From positions 13,891 through 77,890 of the forward strand of contig CAZNSG010000329.1 of assembly GCA_964575715.1 (NCBI GenBank): a stretch of DNA of 64,000 nt. The letters are read 5' to 3'. This stretch comes from PNAI01 sp964575715. GTDB taxonomy: Bacteria > Pseudomonadota > Alphaproteobacteria > Rhizobiales > Xanthobacteraceae. Position numbers and translations under genes: made by a program. The notes beneath the pieces were generated by a model. That model ran no database searches. It saw nothing but the letters and a program-made list of their open reading frames with translations, and was not told where the DNA came from. How positions within the stretch are numbered: position 1 is the stretch's first letter; each line of letters starts with the position of its first letter. Positions 28,533 through 36,995 of the stretch are shown here, one piece after another.

Positions 28533-29716
28533 GCCCCCTCCCCAACCCTCCCCCGCAAGCGGGAGAACAGCTCAGCAGCGCCTTCGGCGTCTACGTGCAT
28601 TGGCCGTTCTGCCTCTCGAAATGCCCCTATTGCGACTTCAACAGCCACGTGCGCCATGCCGCCGTTGACGAGGCGCGCTTCCTACGCGCGTTCGTGGCCG
28701 AGATCGCGACCACCGCCGAGCGCGTTCCCGGACGCATGGTCTCGTCGATATTCTTAGGCGGCGGCACGCCGTCGCTGATGCAGGCCCAGACCGTGGGCGC
28801 CATACTCGACGCCATCGGCAGGCACTGGAGCGTCGCGCCCGATGTGGAGGTCACGCTCGAAGCCAATCCATCGAGCGTGGAAGCGACGCGGTTTCGCGGC
28901 TATCGCGCGGCCGGCGTCAACCGGGTCTCGCTCGGCGTGCAGGCGCTTGACGATGGCGCGCTCAAGGCGCTCGGCCGATTGCATAGCGCGCGCGAGGCGC
29001 TCGACGCGGTGGCGATTGCGCGCGCGACGTTCGAGCGTTATTCGTTCGATCTGATCTACGCGCGGCCCGATCAGACGCCCGCGACCTGGAAGCCGGAACT
29101 GTCGCGCGCGCTTTCCGAAGCGGGCGAGCATCTCTCGCTCTATCAATTGACCATCGAGGCCGATACGCCGTTCTTTACTCTGCACGCCAGCGGCAAGCTG
29201 GTCATTCCCGATGAAGATACCGCGCGCGAGCTCTACGACACCACGCAGGAACTGTGCGCGCGCGCAGGACTTCCGGGCTACGAGGTTTCCAACCACGCGC
29301 GGGCGGGCGGCGAGTGCCGGCATAATCTCGTCTACTGGCGCACGCACGAATACGCCGGCATCGGACCGGGCGCGCATGGCCGGATCGACATCGCGGGGCA
29401 GCGCCACGCCACCGCGACGGAGCGGCGGCCGGAGGCCTGGCTGATGCAAGTGGAAGCGCAGGGCCATGGACTGGTGACCGACGACGTGCTGCTACGCGAG
29501 GAGCGGGCGGACGAATTTCTGCTGATGGGATTGCGGCTCTCAGAAGGCGTCGACCTTGCGCGTTATGCCATGATCGCAGGCAAGCCGCTCGATCCGCTGC
29601 AAATCGGCAAGCTCGCGGAGCTGGGCTTCATCGCAACCGACGGCGCGGGGCGGTTGCGGGTCACGCAAGCCGGTTTCCCGGTGCTCGATGCGGTGGTCGC
29701 GGATTTGGCGGCGTGA
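28529..29716 (+). CDS. hemW: Radical SAM haem chaperone HemW
   Basis: The 395-residue protein resembles HemN but is of the HemW kind that binds and inserts haem. It has [19 protein letters not shown] with the CX3CX2C cluster (about 32, 36, 39), GGGTPSL, ETNPSS-like EANPSSVE and a long C-terminal wing. The ATG overlaps rdgB by four bases. The first 13 residues, [13 protein letters not shown], are unusual; the underlying DNA matches a GC-rich intergenic repeat present near 43486, so the N-terminus seems to come from a repeat. Confidence 0.92.
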   Translation: MSPLPNPPPQAGEQLSSAFGVYVHWPFCLSKCPYCDFNSHVRHAAVDEARFLRAFVAEIATTAERVPGRMVSSIFLGGGTPSLMQAQTVGAILDAIGRHWSVAPDVEVTLEANPSSVEATRFRGYRAAGVNRVSLGVQALDDGALKALGRLHSAREALDAVAIARATFERYSFDLIYARPDQTPATWKPELSRALSEAGEHLSLYQLTIEADTPFFTLHASGKLVIPDEDTARELYDTTQELCARAGLPGYEVSNHARAGGECRHNLVYWRTHEYAGIGPGAHGRIDIAGQRHATATERRPEAWLMQVEAQGHGLVTDDVLLREERADEFLLMGLRLSEGVDLARYAMIAGKPLDPLQIGKLAELGFIATDGAGRLRVTQAGFPVLDAVVADLAA

Positions 29717-29931
29717 AAGCGTGCGGATCAGCAAGATTGGCCCGGCCAAACTTTGATTAGGCCAGTCGGGACGCTTGCAGGCTTGAAGTCAAATGGGGCA
29801 ATGCCAGCAACACTTCCAGGATTGTGCGCGAGGTCCATTGGCACTTCGCGTCGCCGCGCACTCCGTCCGCTTCCAGAGCATAGCGGCGGTTGTCGGTTGC
29901 TTCATGTATCGGCAGCGCGAGGCAGCCCGAC

Positions 29932-31170
29932 TTAGCGCCCGGCCGCGAAGGCGCGCGGGGCCTGGCTGATGATCTCGCCGCCGGCGGTCGAGACGCGCAT
30001 GACCGCCAGGCCGCGCTCGTTGGTGCCGTCGGGACGGAAGCGAAAAATACCGTCGACGCCGGCAAAGCCCGCGCTGCTGGCCAGCACTTCGGTAGCGAAC
30101 CGCCGTTCGCCTTGCGTCTTGGCCAAAGCAATGACCAGCGTGACCGCGTCATAGGCAAGCGTCGCCGCGCGCGCCGGATCGGAATTGAAGCGGGTGCGGT
30201 AGCGGCCGGAGAAATTACGAAAGCCGGCGGTGTCGGGGGCGGCATACCAGGCGCCCTGCAACGCGGGATCGGCGAAGGTGCGCGTATCGTCCCACAGGCC
30301 GGTGCCGAGAAGCTGCAGCCGCTTGAGATTGACTCCGCTCGCGCTCAAGGCCTTGACCACCGCGGGGACGGCGTCACTGCCATCAGGAATGAAGATCGCG
30401 TCGACCCGGCTTGCCGCCTGCGCGACGGTGCGGACCGAAGCCTGCAATTTGGCGGTATCGAGCGGATAGCGTTCGAGCGCGACGATACGGCCGCCATGGC
30501 GTGGGACAATCTGCTTGAACGCCGCCTCGACCACGGTGCCATAGGCATTGTCGGGAAGCAGCGCCGCGAACGAGCGTTTGCCGTTGGCGGCGGCAAATCC
30601 GACGATGCGATCCACGTCGGATTCCGGCAGGAAGCTCAGCAGATACACTCCGCTGGCGGCGACATCGGCGTTGGTGGAGAAGGCGATGACCGGCACGCCC
30701 TTGCCGCGCGCGAGCGCGGCGACGCTCCCGACCGAATGTCCGAACAGCGGCCCGAGAATGAGTTCGGCCCCTTCATCGAGGGCCTGTTGCGCCGCCTGCT
30801 GCGAGCCTTGCGCGGTGCCGCCATCGTCCTTGACCAGCAACTTGATGTTTTGTCCGTCGCGCTCCGCGATCGCCATTTCGGCGGCATTTTTCAGGGATTG
30901 CGCGGCGGCGCCGGCGTTGCCGGTGGCCGACAACGGCAGGATCAAACCAATCTTGATCTGGCCGGTGCCAATCTCGCTCGCGGAGGGCGACGCGGGCGGT
31001 GTTTCACCGGGCGGCTTGTCGCCGAACAGACTCCCGGGCATGCCCGAACACGCCGTAAGCCATCCCATCGCCGCAAGCATGAGGGCGACGCGCCACGTGC
31101 GGCGCGGGCTCACAGATCGCAATCGTGCTGCTAGCCGCCGGACCATGGCCAGTCTCCTCGACGCCGACAT
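29932..31170 (-). CDS. LpoA-like penicillin-binding protein activator lipoprotein
   Basis: The 412-residue protein has an N-terminal signal with a lipobox (GWLTAC, about 36-41), a Pro/Ser-rich linker, and a periplasmic-binding type I fold: GLILPLSATGN, KDDGGTAQG, LGPLFGHSV, FSTNADVAA, ALLPDNAYG and DAIFIPDGSD. Such proteins are annotated as penicillin-binding protein activators of the outer membrane or as ABC-type receptors; no transporter genes lie nearby. Its promoter lies beside a cluster of palindromic elements at 31172-31449. Confidence 0.85.
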   Translation of the reverse strand: MSASRRLAMVRRLAARLRSVSPRRTWRVALMLAAMGWLTACSGMPGSLFGDKPPGETPPASPSASEIGTGQIKIGLILPLSATGNAGAAAQSLKNAAEMAIAERDGQNIKLLVKDDGGTAQGSQQAAQQALDEGAELILGPLFGHSVGSVAALARGKGVPVIAFSTNADVAASGVYLLSFLPESDVDRIVGFAAANGKRSFAALLPDNAYGTVVEAAFKQIVPRHGGRIVALERYPLDTAKLQASVRTVAQAASRVDAIFIPDGSDAVPAVVKALSASGVNLKRLQLLGTGLWDDTRTFADPALQGAWYAAPDTAGFRNFSGRYRTRFNSDPARAATLAYDAVTLVIALAKTQGERRFATEVLASSAGFAGVDGIFRFRPDGTNERGLAVMRVSTAGGEIISQAPRAFAAGR

Positions 31171-31171
31171 A

Positions 31172-31224
31172 CTAACGTCGACGTTAGACCATGATCCGAT
31201 TCAATTGAATCGGATCATGGTCTA
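31172..31224. repeat. Perfect palindromes (16 bp and 40 bp)
   Basis: At 31172-31187 lies CTAACGTC-GACGTTAG, and at 31185-31224 a perfect 40-bp palindrome with arms TAGACCATGATCCGATTCAA and its complement. The second is one of the GATCATG-type intergenic repeats of this genome. Both are upstream of the LpoA-like gene and may affect its promoter. Confidence 0.8.
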
Positions 31225-31235
31225 GTTTATTGTTT

Positions 31236-31284
31236 GAGCATGATCTTTTCCGAAAACCGGTTCCCACTTTTCGGGATCATGCTC
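31236..31284. repeat. 49-bp GAGCATGATC...GATCATGCTC repeat, copy 1
   Basis: A 49-bp element with ten-base perfect inverted ends. A second 49-bp copy at 44893-44941 differs at only two or three positions, and an enlarged copy lies at 40366-40502. None lies in a gene. Confidence 0.85.
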
Positions 31285-31358
31285 TAGTGTCCCGAATCCG
31301 AAGTTCGCCTGAATTCACAGCGCCAGCGTAAGCGAACTTCGGATTCAAAGGGACACTA
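31285..31358. mobile_element. TA-flanked MITE-like element A
   Basis: The 74-bp element has arms starting TAGTGTCCCGAATCCGAAG and the complement of TAGTGTCCCTTTGAATCCG, a near-perfect inverted repeat apart from three extra bases on one side. TA at both ends fits the TA target of IS630/Tc1-type transposases. Its end resembles the IS630-type end at 63861. It has no coding capacity. Confidence 0.65.
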
Positions 31359-31372
31359 TCAATGTACAATTC

Positions 31373-31449
31373 TAGTGTGGTTTTGGTTCAGAAGTTCCCT
31401 TGACGGACTCAGCCGCGGGGATGAAGGGAACTCCTGAACCACCACACTA
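31373..31449. mobile_element. TA-flanked MITE-like element B
   Basis: The 77-bp element has arms TAGTGTGGTTTTGGTTCAG and the complement of TAGTGTGGTGGTTCAGGAG, both continuing into a shared AGTTCCCTT. It also starts and ends in TA and lies 14 nt from element A. No gene is inside. Both elements sit in the 390-base gap between the LpoA-like gene and rsmI. Confidence 0.65.
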
Positions 31450-31560
31450 GCCCACGCCGATAATCTGGCATATTGTCGGTGAATAGTTAACTAAATGAAA
31501 AGGATAACGAATTTGCCGGCGCCCGATGACGCCATGCCTGCGCGCGGCTAAAGTGCGAGC

Positions 31561-32517
31561 ATGCAGGAAAGCGACCAAGCCTCGTCCGCCGGCCGACCGG
31601 GGCGTAGAAGCCGCGGCGATCGGCATTACGTGCTCGCCGGGAATGAGGTCGAAGCTCCGGCGCTGGCGAGCGGGCTGCATCTTGTCGCCACTCCGATCGG
31701 CAACTTGCGGGACATAACCTTGCGCGCGCTCGAAGTGCTCGCGAGCGCCGATGTGATCGCCTGCGAGGATACGCGAGTGACGCGCAAGCTGCTCGATCAC
31801 TATGGCATCGCGACGCCGATGACACCCTATCATGAACATAATGCAGCCTCCGCACGGCCAAAGCTGCTGGCGCGGCTAGCGGCCGGGCAAGCCATCGCAC
31901 TGGTGTCGGACGCGGGCACGCCACTCATTTCCGATCCCGGTTATAAGCTTGTGCGCGCGGCGCGCGATGCCGGTCATCATTTGACGCCATTGCCCGGAGC
32001 ATCGGCGGCGCTGGCGGCATTGATCGTCACCGGGTTGCCGACCGACCGGTTTTTCTTCGAAGGGTTCCTGCCGGCCAAGGAGGGGCAGCGCCGCACGCGC
32101 ATTGCGGAGCTGGCGCACATTCCGGCTTCGCTGGTGTTGTTCGAGACGGGTCCGCGGCTTGCGCGCGCGCTTTCCGATCTGGCCGCGGGTTTGGGCGCGC
32201 GCGAGGCTGCGGTTTGCCGCGAACTGACCAAGCTGTACGAGGAAGTACGGCGCGGCGAGCTTGCAGCGCTGGCGCGCGACTATGCCAGCGAGACGCCGCC
32301 GCGGGGCGAGATCGTCGTCATCATCGCGCCGCCGGCGGCTAAGTCCGGCGAACTCGATGCCGTTGCGCTCGATGCAATGCTGCGCCGCGCACTTCTACGC
32401 GCGTCGGTCAAGGACGCCGTCGCCGAAGTCACCGCCGCGACCGGGCAGCCGCGGCGCGAAATCTACCAGCGCGCGCTTGCGCTCAGCGATGAGAACGAAG
32501 ATGGCGCGGCGCGCTGA
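31561..32517 (+). CDS. rsmI: 16S rRNA (cytidine-1402-2'-O)-methyltransferase
   Basis: The 318-residue enzyme methylates the ribose of C1402 in 16S rRNA. Motifs of the SAM-dependent tetrapyrrole-type fold are clear: [59 protein letters not shown] and FFEGFLP. The first 35 residues are poor in family features, so the true start may be a little later. YraN overlaps its 3' end. Confidence 0.93.
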   Translation: MQESDQASSAGRPGRRSRGDRHYVLAGNEVEAPALASGLHLVATPIGNLRDITLRALEVLASADVIACEDTRVTRKLLDHYGIATPMTPYHEHNAASARPKLLARLAAGQAIALVSDAGTPLISDPGYKLVRAARDAGHHLTPLPGASAALAALIVTGLPTDRFFFEGFLPAKEGQRRTRIAELAHIPASLVLFETGPRLARALSDLAAGLGAREAAVCRELTKLYEEVRRGELAALARDYASETPPRGEIVVIIAPPAAKSGELDAVALDAMLRRALLRASVKDAVAEVTAATGQPRREIYQRALALSDENEDGAAR

Positions 32518-32908
32518 CGGCCGCGGCCCACCCCGCAAAGAGCCGCGACCGGAACGCCAAGTTGCGTTTCGCCTAGGGCTTTCGGCGGAAAGCCGTGCGG
32601 CCGCCTACCTGATCGCCAAAGGCTACCGCATCGTGGCGCGGCGCTGGCGCAGTCCCGTGGGCGAAGTCGATATCGTCGCGCGCCGCAGGCAAGTGCTGGT
32701 CTTTGTCGAGGTCAAGGCGCGGGCGCGGCTTGACGACGCGGCCGAGAGCGTGACCGAACGCCAGCAGCGCCGGATCGCAGCGGCCGCGGCGGCCTGGCTC
32801 AGTGAACATCCCGACGATGCGATGAGCGATATCCGGTTTGACGCCGTGCTGGTCGCCCCCGGCCGGCTGCCGCGTCACATCGTTGCGGCGTTCGACGCGG
32901 AAGGCTGA
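32501..32908 (+). CDS. YraN family (UPF0102) putative endonuclease
   Basis: The 135-residue protein has the predicted nuclease core of UPF0102: [12 protein letters not shown], then [21 protein letters not shown], which holds the E-VD-E-x-K type metal site. Its ATG lies 17 bases before the rsmI stop, in a different frame, the usual rsmI-yraN pairing. The role in recombination or repair is unknown. Confidence 0.88.
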   Translation: MARRADGRGPPRKEPRPERQVAFRLGLSAESRAAAYLIAKGYRIVARRWRSPVGEVDIVARRRQVLVFVEVKARARLDDAAESVTERQQRRIAAAAAAWLSEHPDDAMSDIRFDAVLVAPGRLPRHIVAAFDAEG

Positions 32909-33020
32909 GACGCGGAGCGGCAGACGTTTTCCAACATGTACCGTCCGGCGCTTATGGGCAGATTGACGATTAGATGTTAAGTCCTCGCATTCGTAGCATA
33001 TCTTTTCTCCGAGATTCACC

Positions 33021-33965
33021 ATGAAGCTAAACGTCGCGGTGCAGATGGACCCGATCGAGCGGATCAATATCCGCGGCGATTCGACCTTCGCGCTGTTGCT
33101 GGAAGCGCAGGCGCGCAAGCACGCACTCAGCTATTACACCCCCGACCGGCTGGCGTTCCTGGGGAAGCGACTGTTCGCCACGGTGCAGCCGCTGCAAGTG
33201 CGCGACAAGCCGGGCGACCACTGCACGCTCGGTGAAGGCAAGCGGGTCGAGCTTTCCGTTTTCGACGTCATCCTGATGCGCCAGGACCCGCCGTTCGATC
33301 TCGCCTACATCACCGCGACGCATCTGCTCGAGCACGTCCATCCCAAGACGCTGGTGATCAACGACCCGGCGCAGGTGCGCAACGCGCCGGAGAAGGTTTT
33401 CGTCACCGAATTTCCCGAGCTGATGCCGCCGACGCTGCTTACGCGCGACCTTGCCGAGATCAAGGCCTTTCGCAAGGAGCACGGCGACATCGTGATGAAA
33501 CCGCTCTACGGCAAGGGCGGCGAAGCGGTGTTTCGGCTGGCGGTGGAGGATCTCAATTTCGGCTCGCTGTACGATCTGTTCGCAGCCACGTTCCGCGAGC
33601 CCTGGGTGGTGCAGAAATTCCTCCCCGCGGTGATGCAGGGCGACAAGCGAATTATCCTGGTCGACGGCGAGTTCGCGGGCGCGGTGAACCGCGTGCCGGC
33701 ACCGGACGATCTGCGCTCCAACCTGGCGCGCGGCGGCGTGCCGAAGGCGACCGAGCTGACCGCGCGCGAGCGCGAGATTTGCACGACGATCGGACCGGCG
33801 TTGCGCGCGCGCGGCCTCTTGTTCGTCGGCATCGATGTGATCGATGGCTTCCTGACCGAGATCAATGTCACCTCGCCGACGGGAATTCGCGCGATCAAGA
33901 ACCTGGGCGGGCCGGATGTGGCTGCGCTGGTGTGGGACAAAATCGAGGGGAAGCGGCGACGTTGA
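33021..33965 (+). CDS. gshB: Glutathione synthase
   Basis: The 314-residue ATP-grasp enzyme joins glycine to gamma-glutamylcysteine. It starts [17 protein letters not shown], has the conserved [14 protein letters not shown] loop (about 156-169) and the C-terminal [21 protein letters not shown], which holds metal and ligand residues. Typical length. It supplies glutathione, which the peroxiredoxins of the first region might use. Confidence 0.97.
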   Translation: MKLNVAVQMDPIERINIRGDSTFALLLEAQARKHALSYYTPDRLAFLGKRLFATVQPLQVRDKPGDHCTLGEGKRVELSVFDVILMRQDPPFDLAYITATHLLEHVHPKTLVINDPAQVRNAPEKVFVTEFPELMPPTLLTRDLAEIKAFRKEHGDIVMKPLYGKGGEAVFRLAVEDLNFGSLYDLFAATFREPWVVQKFLPAVMQGDKRIILVDGEFAGAVNRVPAPDDLRSNLARGGVPKATELTAREREICTTIGPALRARGLLFVGIDVIDGFLTEINVTSPTGIRAIKNLGGPDVAALVWDKIEGKRRR

Positions 33966-33977
33966 ACTTCTCGTCTG

Positions 33978-34553
33978 TCATGCTGCGAGTTCTTTGGGGA
34001 TAGACCTAAGAAAATCGATCGTCACAAGAACTTTTCCGAAAGGTGTGTTTACTTCAACCGTGTTTGATTCACGCGGATCGAATGTGAGATCGATTCCAAA
34101 TCGGTATTCAACTTGCTGGCCCTGTACACCTTGAACAAGCCAGACCCCCGGTGGCACCGTGAGATTCAGACGAATATCGATGCCATCTGGGTGAGTTTGG
34201 CTGGGTTCATATGACCCATCATATTCGACGCCAGCGGTGTCCGACCCAAATACGATGCCGCCGCTAAGCACTATTACTCCGTTACCTTGACCGAATTTCC
34301 CTGCAAAGTTTACCGCATACATTCCATCAAGCATGATCGAGTCCTCCTTTTTGAGGCGAGTCATTTCCTGTGCCTGTAACGCTTTGGGCAACGAAGCGAG
34401 CAGTCTTAAATAAGCCTGAACTGGACCTGGTACTTCTCGTGCGCCATTGGCCCACAAACTCACCGCTCTTGGTGTCACGCTGACAAGACGCGCCAGATTG
34501 ACTTGTGAAATGCCTAGATTTTTTAGCGCTTCACGGAAATCTGCTGTGTCCAT
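33978..34553 (-). CDS. HTH protein with C-terminal GrlR-like domain
   Basis: The 191-residue protein starts MDTADFREALKNLG and has a Cro/C1-type helix-turn-helix (ISQVNLARLVSVTPRAVSLW, about 14-33). The second half starts MLDGMYAVNFAGKFGQGNGV and continues with VIVLSGGIVFGSDTAGVEYDGSY, a pattern of the GrlR domain known from type III secretion regulators but widespread in rhizobia. The DNA is visibly AT-richer than its neighbours. ATG 34553 is preferred over the 31-residue longer version. It lies head to head with the truncated UbiD gene. The family call is moderate. Confidence 0.6.
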   Translation of the reverse strand: MDTADFREALKNLGISQVNLARLVSVTPRAVSLWANGAREVPGPVQAYLRLLASLPKALQAQEMTRLKKEDSIMLDGMYAVNFAGKFGQGNGVIVLSGGIVFGSDTAGVEYDGSYEPSQTHPDGIDIRLNLTVPPGVWLVQGVQGQQVEYRFGIDLTFDPRESNTVEVNTPFGKVLVTIDFLRSIPKELAA

Positions 34554-34667
34554 GATAAACTTATAAACCTTTTGTTCTGTTTTTGCAAGAACTATTTGTA
34601 CCTTTCTGAGAGGAACATCGTGCGCAAATAATAATCTATCGGCCATAGGCGTAGTTTTGTTTGAGCA

Positions 34668-36032
34668 ATGCTAGTCCCTTTGGACCGGTTGTTCCCTAAA
34701 CGTTCTTGCGCAGGCCATCGCGCGCTCTACAACATGATCGGCTGCAATCTCTCGCGCTTCTGCCTGATGATCGGCGAGAAGCCGTTGGATCACCCGCTCA
34801 AGGCAGTGCAAGCGCTGCAGCGGAAATTGGGGCGCAAGATGCCGCCGCGGGAAGTTCCGGCCGAATCCGCCATCTGCAATCAAAATATCGTCAACGGTGA
34901 AGCGATCGACATTCGGATATTCCCGGCGCAGCGGATGTGGCCGCTCGACGGCGGGATGTATCTCGGCACCGGCGACGCCGTGATCACCAAGGATCCCGAG
35001 ACCGGCCGCATCAATGTCGGCACCTACCGCATGATGATCAAGGGCCCGCGCGAAATCGGCGTCTACACTTCGCCCGGCAAGGACGCCGGCCTCGACCGCG
35101 AGAAATACTGGAAGATGGGCAAGCCGATGCCGATCGCGGCGGCGTTCGGCATCGATCCGCTGTTGTTTCTGGTGGCCGCGACCAGCCTGCCGAAGACCGA
35201 GAGCGAGTATGAATATTATTCCGGCATCAACGGTGCGCCGATCGATCTCTTCACCAGCGATCTGACCGGCCTGCCGCTGCCGGCGCGCGCGGAAATCATC
35301 CTGGAGGGCTTCGTCTATCCGAACGAGACCTTCGCCGAAGGGCCGTTTGGCGAATTCACCGGCTATTACGGCCGGCCGAGCGGCGCCACCCCGTTCATGC
35401 GCGTCGAGCGCGTGCGCTATCGCAATAATCCGACGCTCACCTGCGCGCTGATGGCGGAGAACGCCGCCAATGAAGCCGGCCTGTTCTGGGCTTGCCTGCG
35501 CGCGGCGGGCATTTGGGCGGACTTGCAGAAATTGGGCGTGCCGGGCGTGCAAGGGGTGTGGTCGATCCCGGAAGCCGCCGGCTGGGGCATCACCGTGGTT
35601 TCGATCACGCAGATGTACGCCGGCCATGCCGCGCAGGTGATGGCGCTTGCCGCGCAATGCACGGCGGGCGCCTATTTCGGGAAATATGTGATCGTGGTCG
35701 ACGATGACATCGATCCGAGCAACGTGCATCAGGTGCTGTGGGCGATGGCGACGCGCTCACGCCCCGCACAATCAATCGATATCCTGCGCGAAACCTGGAG
35801 TACGTTTCTCGACCCGAGCCAGAATCCGCCGGAAATCCGCCCCTGGGGATCGAAGTGCCTGATCAACGCCTGCATGGAATATAAGTTCATCAAGAGTTAC
35901 TCAAAGCGCGCCAAACTCTCGAAGAAAACTTATGACAAAGTGGTCAGCCGCTGGCAGGAGTTGGGATTGAGCGGTTCGGCGCCCGTCATTTCGGTGTTCG
36001 AGGACGAGAGCGGGCCGACCAAAACCGATTGA
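34668..36032 (+). pseudogene. UbiD-family decarboxylase lacking its N-terminus
   Basis: The readable part (454 residues) shows the prenylated-flavin UbiD core: RALYNMIGCNLSRFC, AVITKDPETGRINVGTYRMM, FGIDPLLFLVAATSLP, EGPFGEFTGYYGRPS and VVDDDIDPSNVHQVLWAMATR. Members normally have about 60-80 residues before the RALYNM segment. Here only about 19 residues precede it (MLVPLDRLFPKRSCAGH), with no ribosome site, and they adjoin AT-rich foreign-looking DNA. So the gene seems cut at about 34700, though the core may still be expressed from a false start. Confidence 0.75.
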
Positions 36033-36074
36033 GCGGCGCGCGCCGCTTATACCAACGGCGCTAAGTAATGACCG

Positions 36075-36330
36075 TCATCCTGAGGTGCTCGGCGCCATAG
36101 CAGGCGCAGCCTGCGTACACTTGGCTGCGATGCGCCGAGCCTCGAAGGATGCACGGCCACCAATCTCGGGTTTACCCGAGATTGGCATTTCAAGTGCGCA
36201 AGTCGGCTATAGCCGACTTGCGATGCCGTCGCCCACCGATCTCGGGTTTACCCGAGATCGGAATTTGGATGCGCAAGTCGGCCAAGCCCGACTTGCGATG
36301 GCTCGCTTCGCTCGCGCCTCAGGGTGACGG
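36075..36330. repeat. Intergenic palindrome array
   Basis: Within 330 bases without a gene there are a 43-bp unit at 36092-36134 (inverse of 18818-18860), a near-perfect 26-bp palindrome CCAATCTCGGGTT... at 36160-36185, a perfect 26-bp palindrome CGCAAGTCGGCTA... at 36197-36222, and second, less perfect copies of both up to 36299. CATCCTGAGG and CCTCAGGGTGACGG close the block. Confidence 0.8.
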
Positions 36331-36362
36331 GAAAAGTGAGTCATCCATTCTCGCCGTTGGTA

Positions 36363-36662
36363 TTATTTGCAATTCTGATCGGTGTAGCTCCAGGTGATAT
36401 TGTCCAGCACGATACCCTGCTGACAATAGCTGAGCTTCCGGGTCGGCGTTCCGGTCAAACGGATGGCGCGCTGGCCGATCTCGGGGCGCTGCCTTGCTCC
36501 GCTGATGTTGTAGGTCTTGTTGTCCGCCCCGCGCAGCACCATGCAGTTGGCCTCGACGCCGGGCGTCGGGCAGCCGATCACAGTGACCCGTTGCTGCGCA
36601 TTCGCCAAAACTCCGCTCATGGCCAGCAGCGAAGCGGCGGTAATTCCCGTGCTGATTTTCAT
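36363..36662 (-). CDS. Small secreted protein of unknown function
   Basis: The 99-residue protein has a signal peptide (MKISTGITAASLLAMSGVL, cleavage after ANA) and a mature part of about 77 residues with four cysteines (IGCPTPG, ANCMVL, YCQQG, QNCK) and a LRGADNKTYNISGA segment. Small proteins with this pattern are frequent in Bradyrhizobium-like genomes, some of them named DUF5818. The cysteines should form disulfides in the periplasm. No function is known. Confidence 0.7.
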   Translation of the reverse strand: MKISTGITAASLLAMSGVLANAQQRVTVIGCPTPGVEANCMVLRGADNKTYNISGARQRPEIGQRAIRLTGTPTRKLSYCQQGIVLDNITWSYTDQNCK

Positions 36663-36995
36663 TTGCGCTACTCCCCTGGGCGTTTAGCGGCTCGATTGAT
36701 GGTCGCCGCAACACATGATTAAGCGCCGGTGAATGCCTTTGGTCTGCGTCCAAAAGAAGGCTTTGACTATGCGGCGAGCGCTCAATTCCTGCCGCCAGCG
36801 GTATCGCAGGCCGATTTCTTCAAATTCGATCATTTCCATTAGCCTGGCGTCAACCTTGCACTCGAAGCGTCCGCGTATGGGAAGGGGAATGGCAAGATTC
36901 AGCGGCCAAAATCACCCTGGAGAATTCCGGGAAATGCAGAATCCGGCGTCAAAGTGGTGGCGCCGAAAACTGCGGAACTTAAGGGACAGGCGTCG
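36663..36995. other. Gap without a recognised gene
   Basis: Between the small secreted protein and the histidine kinase I see no convincing coding frame or repeat. Open frames here have unusual composition and no ribosome site. Promoters of the two divergent genes should lie in it. Confidence 0.5.

Noticed and set aside
31172..31449. A CRISPR array
   Set aside because: The repeats are different palindromes with no regular spacer and no equal repeat units; no cas gene is near.
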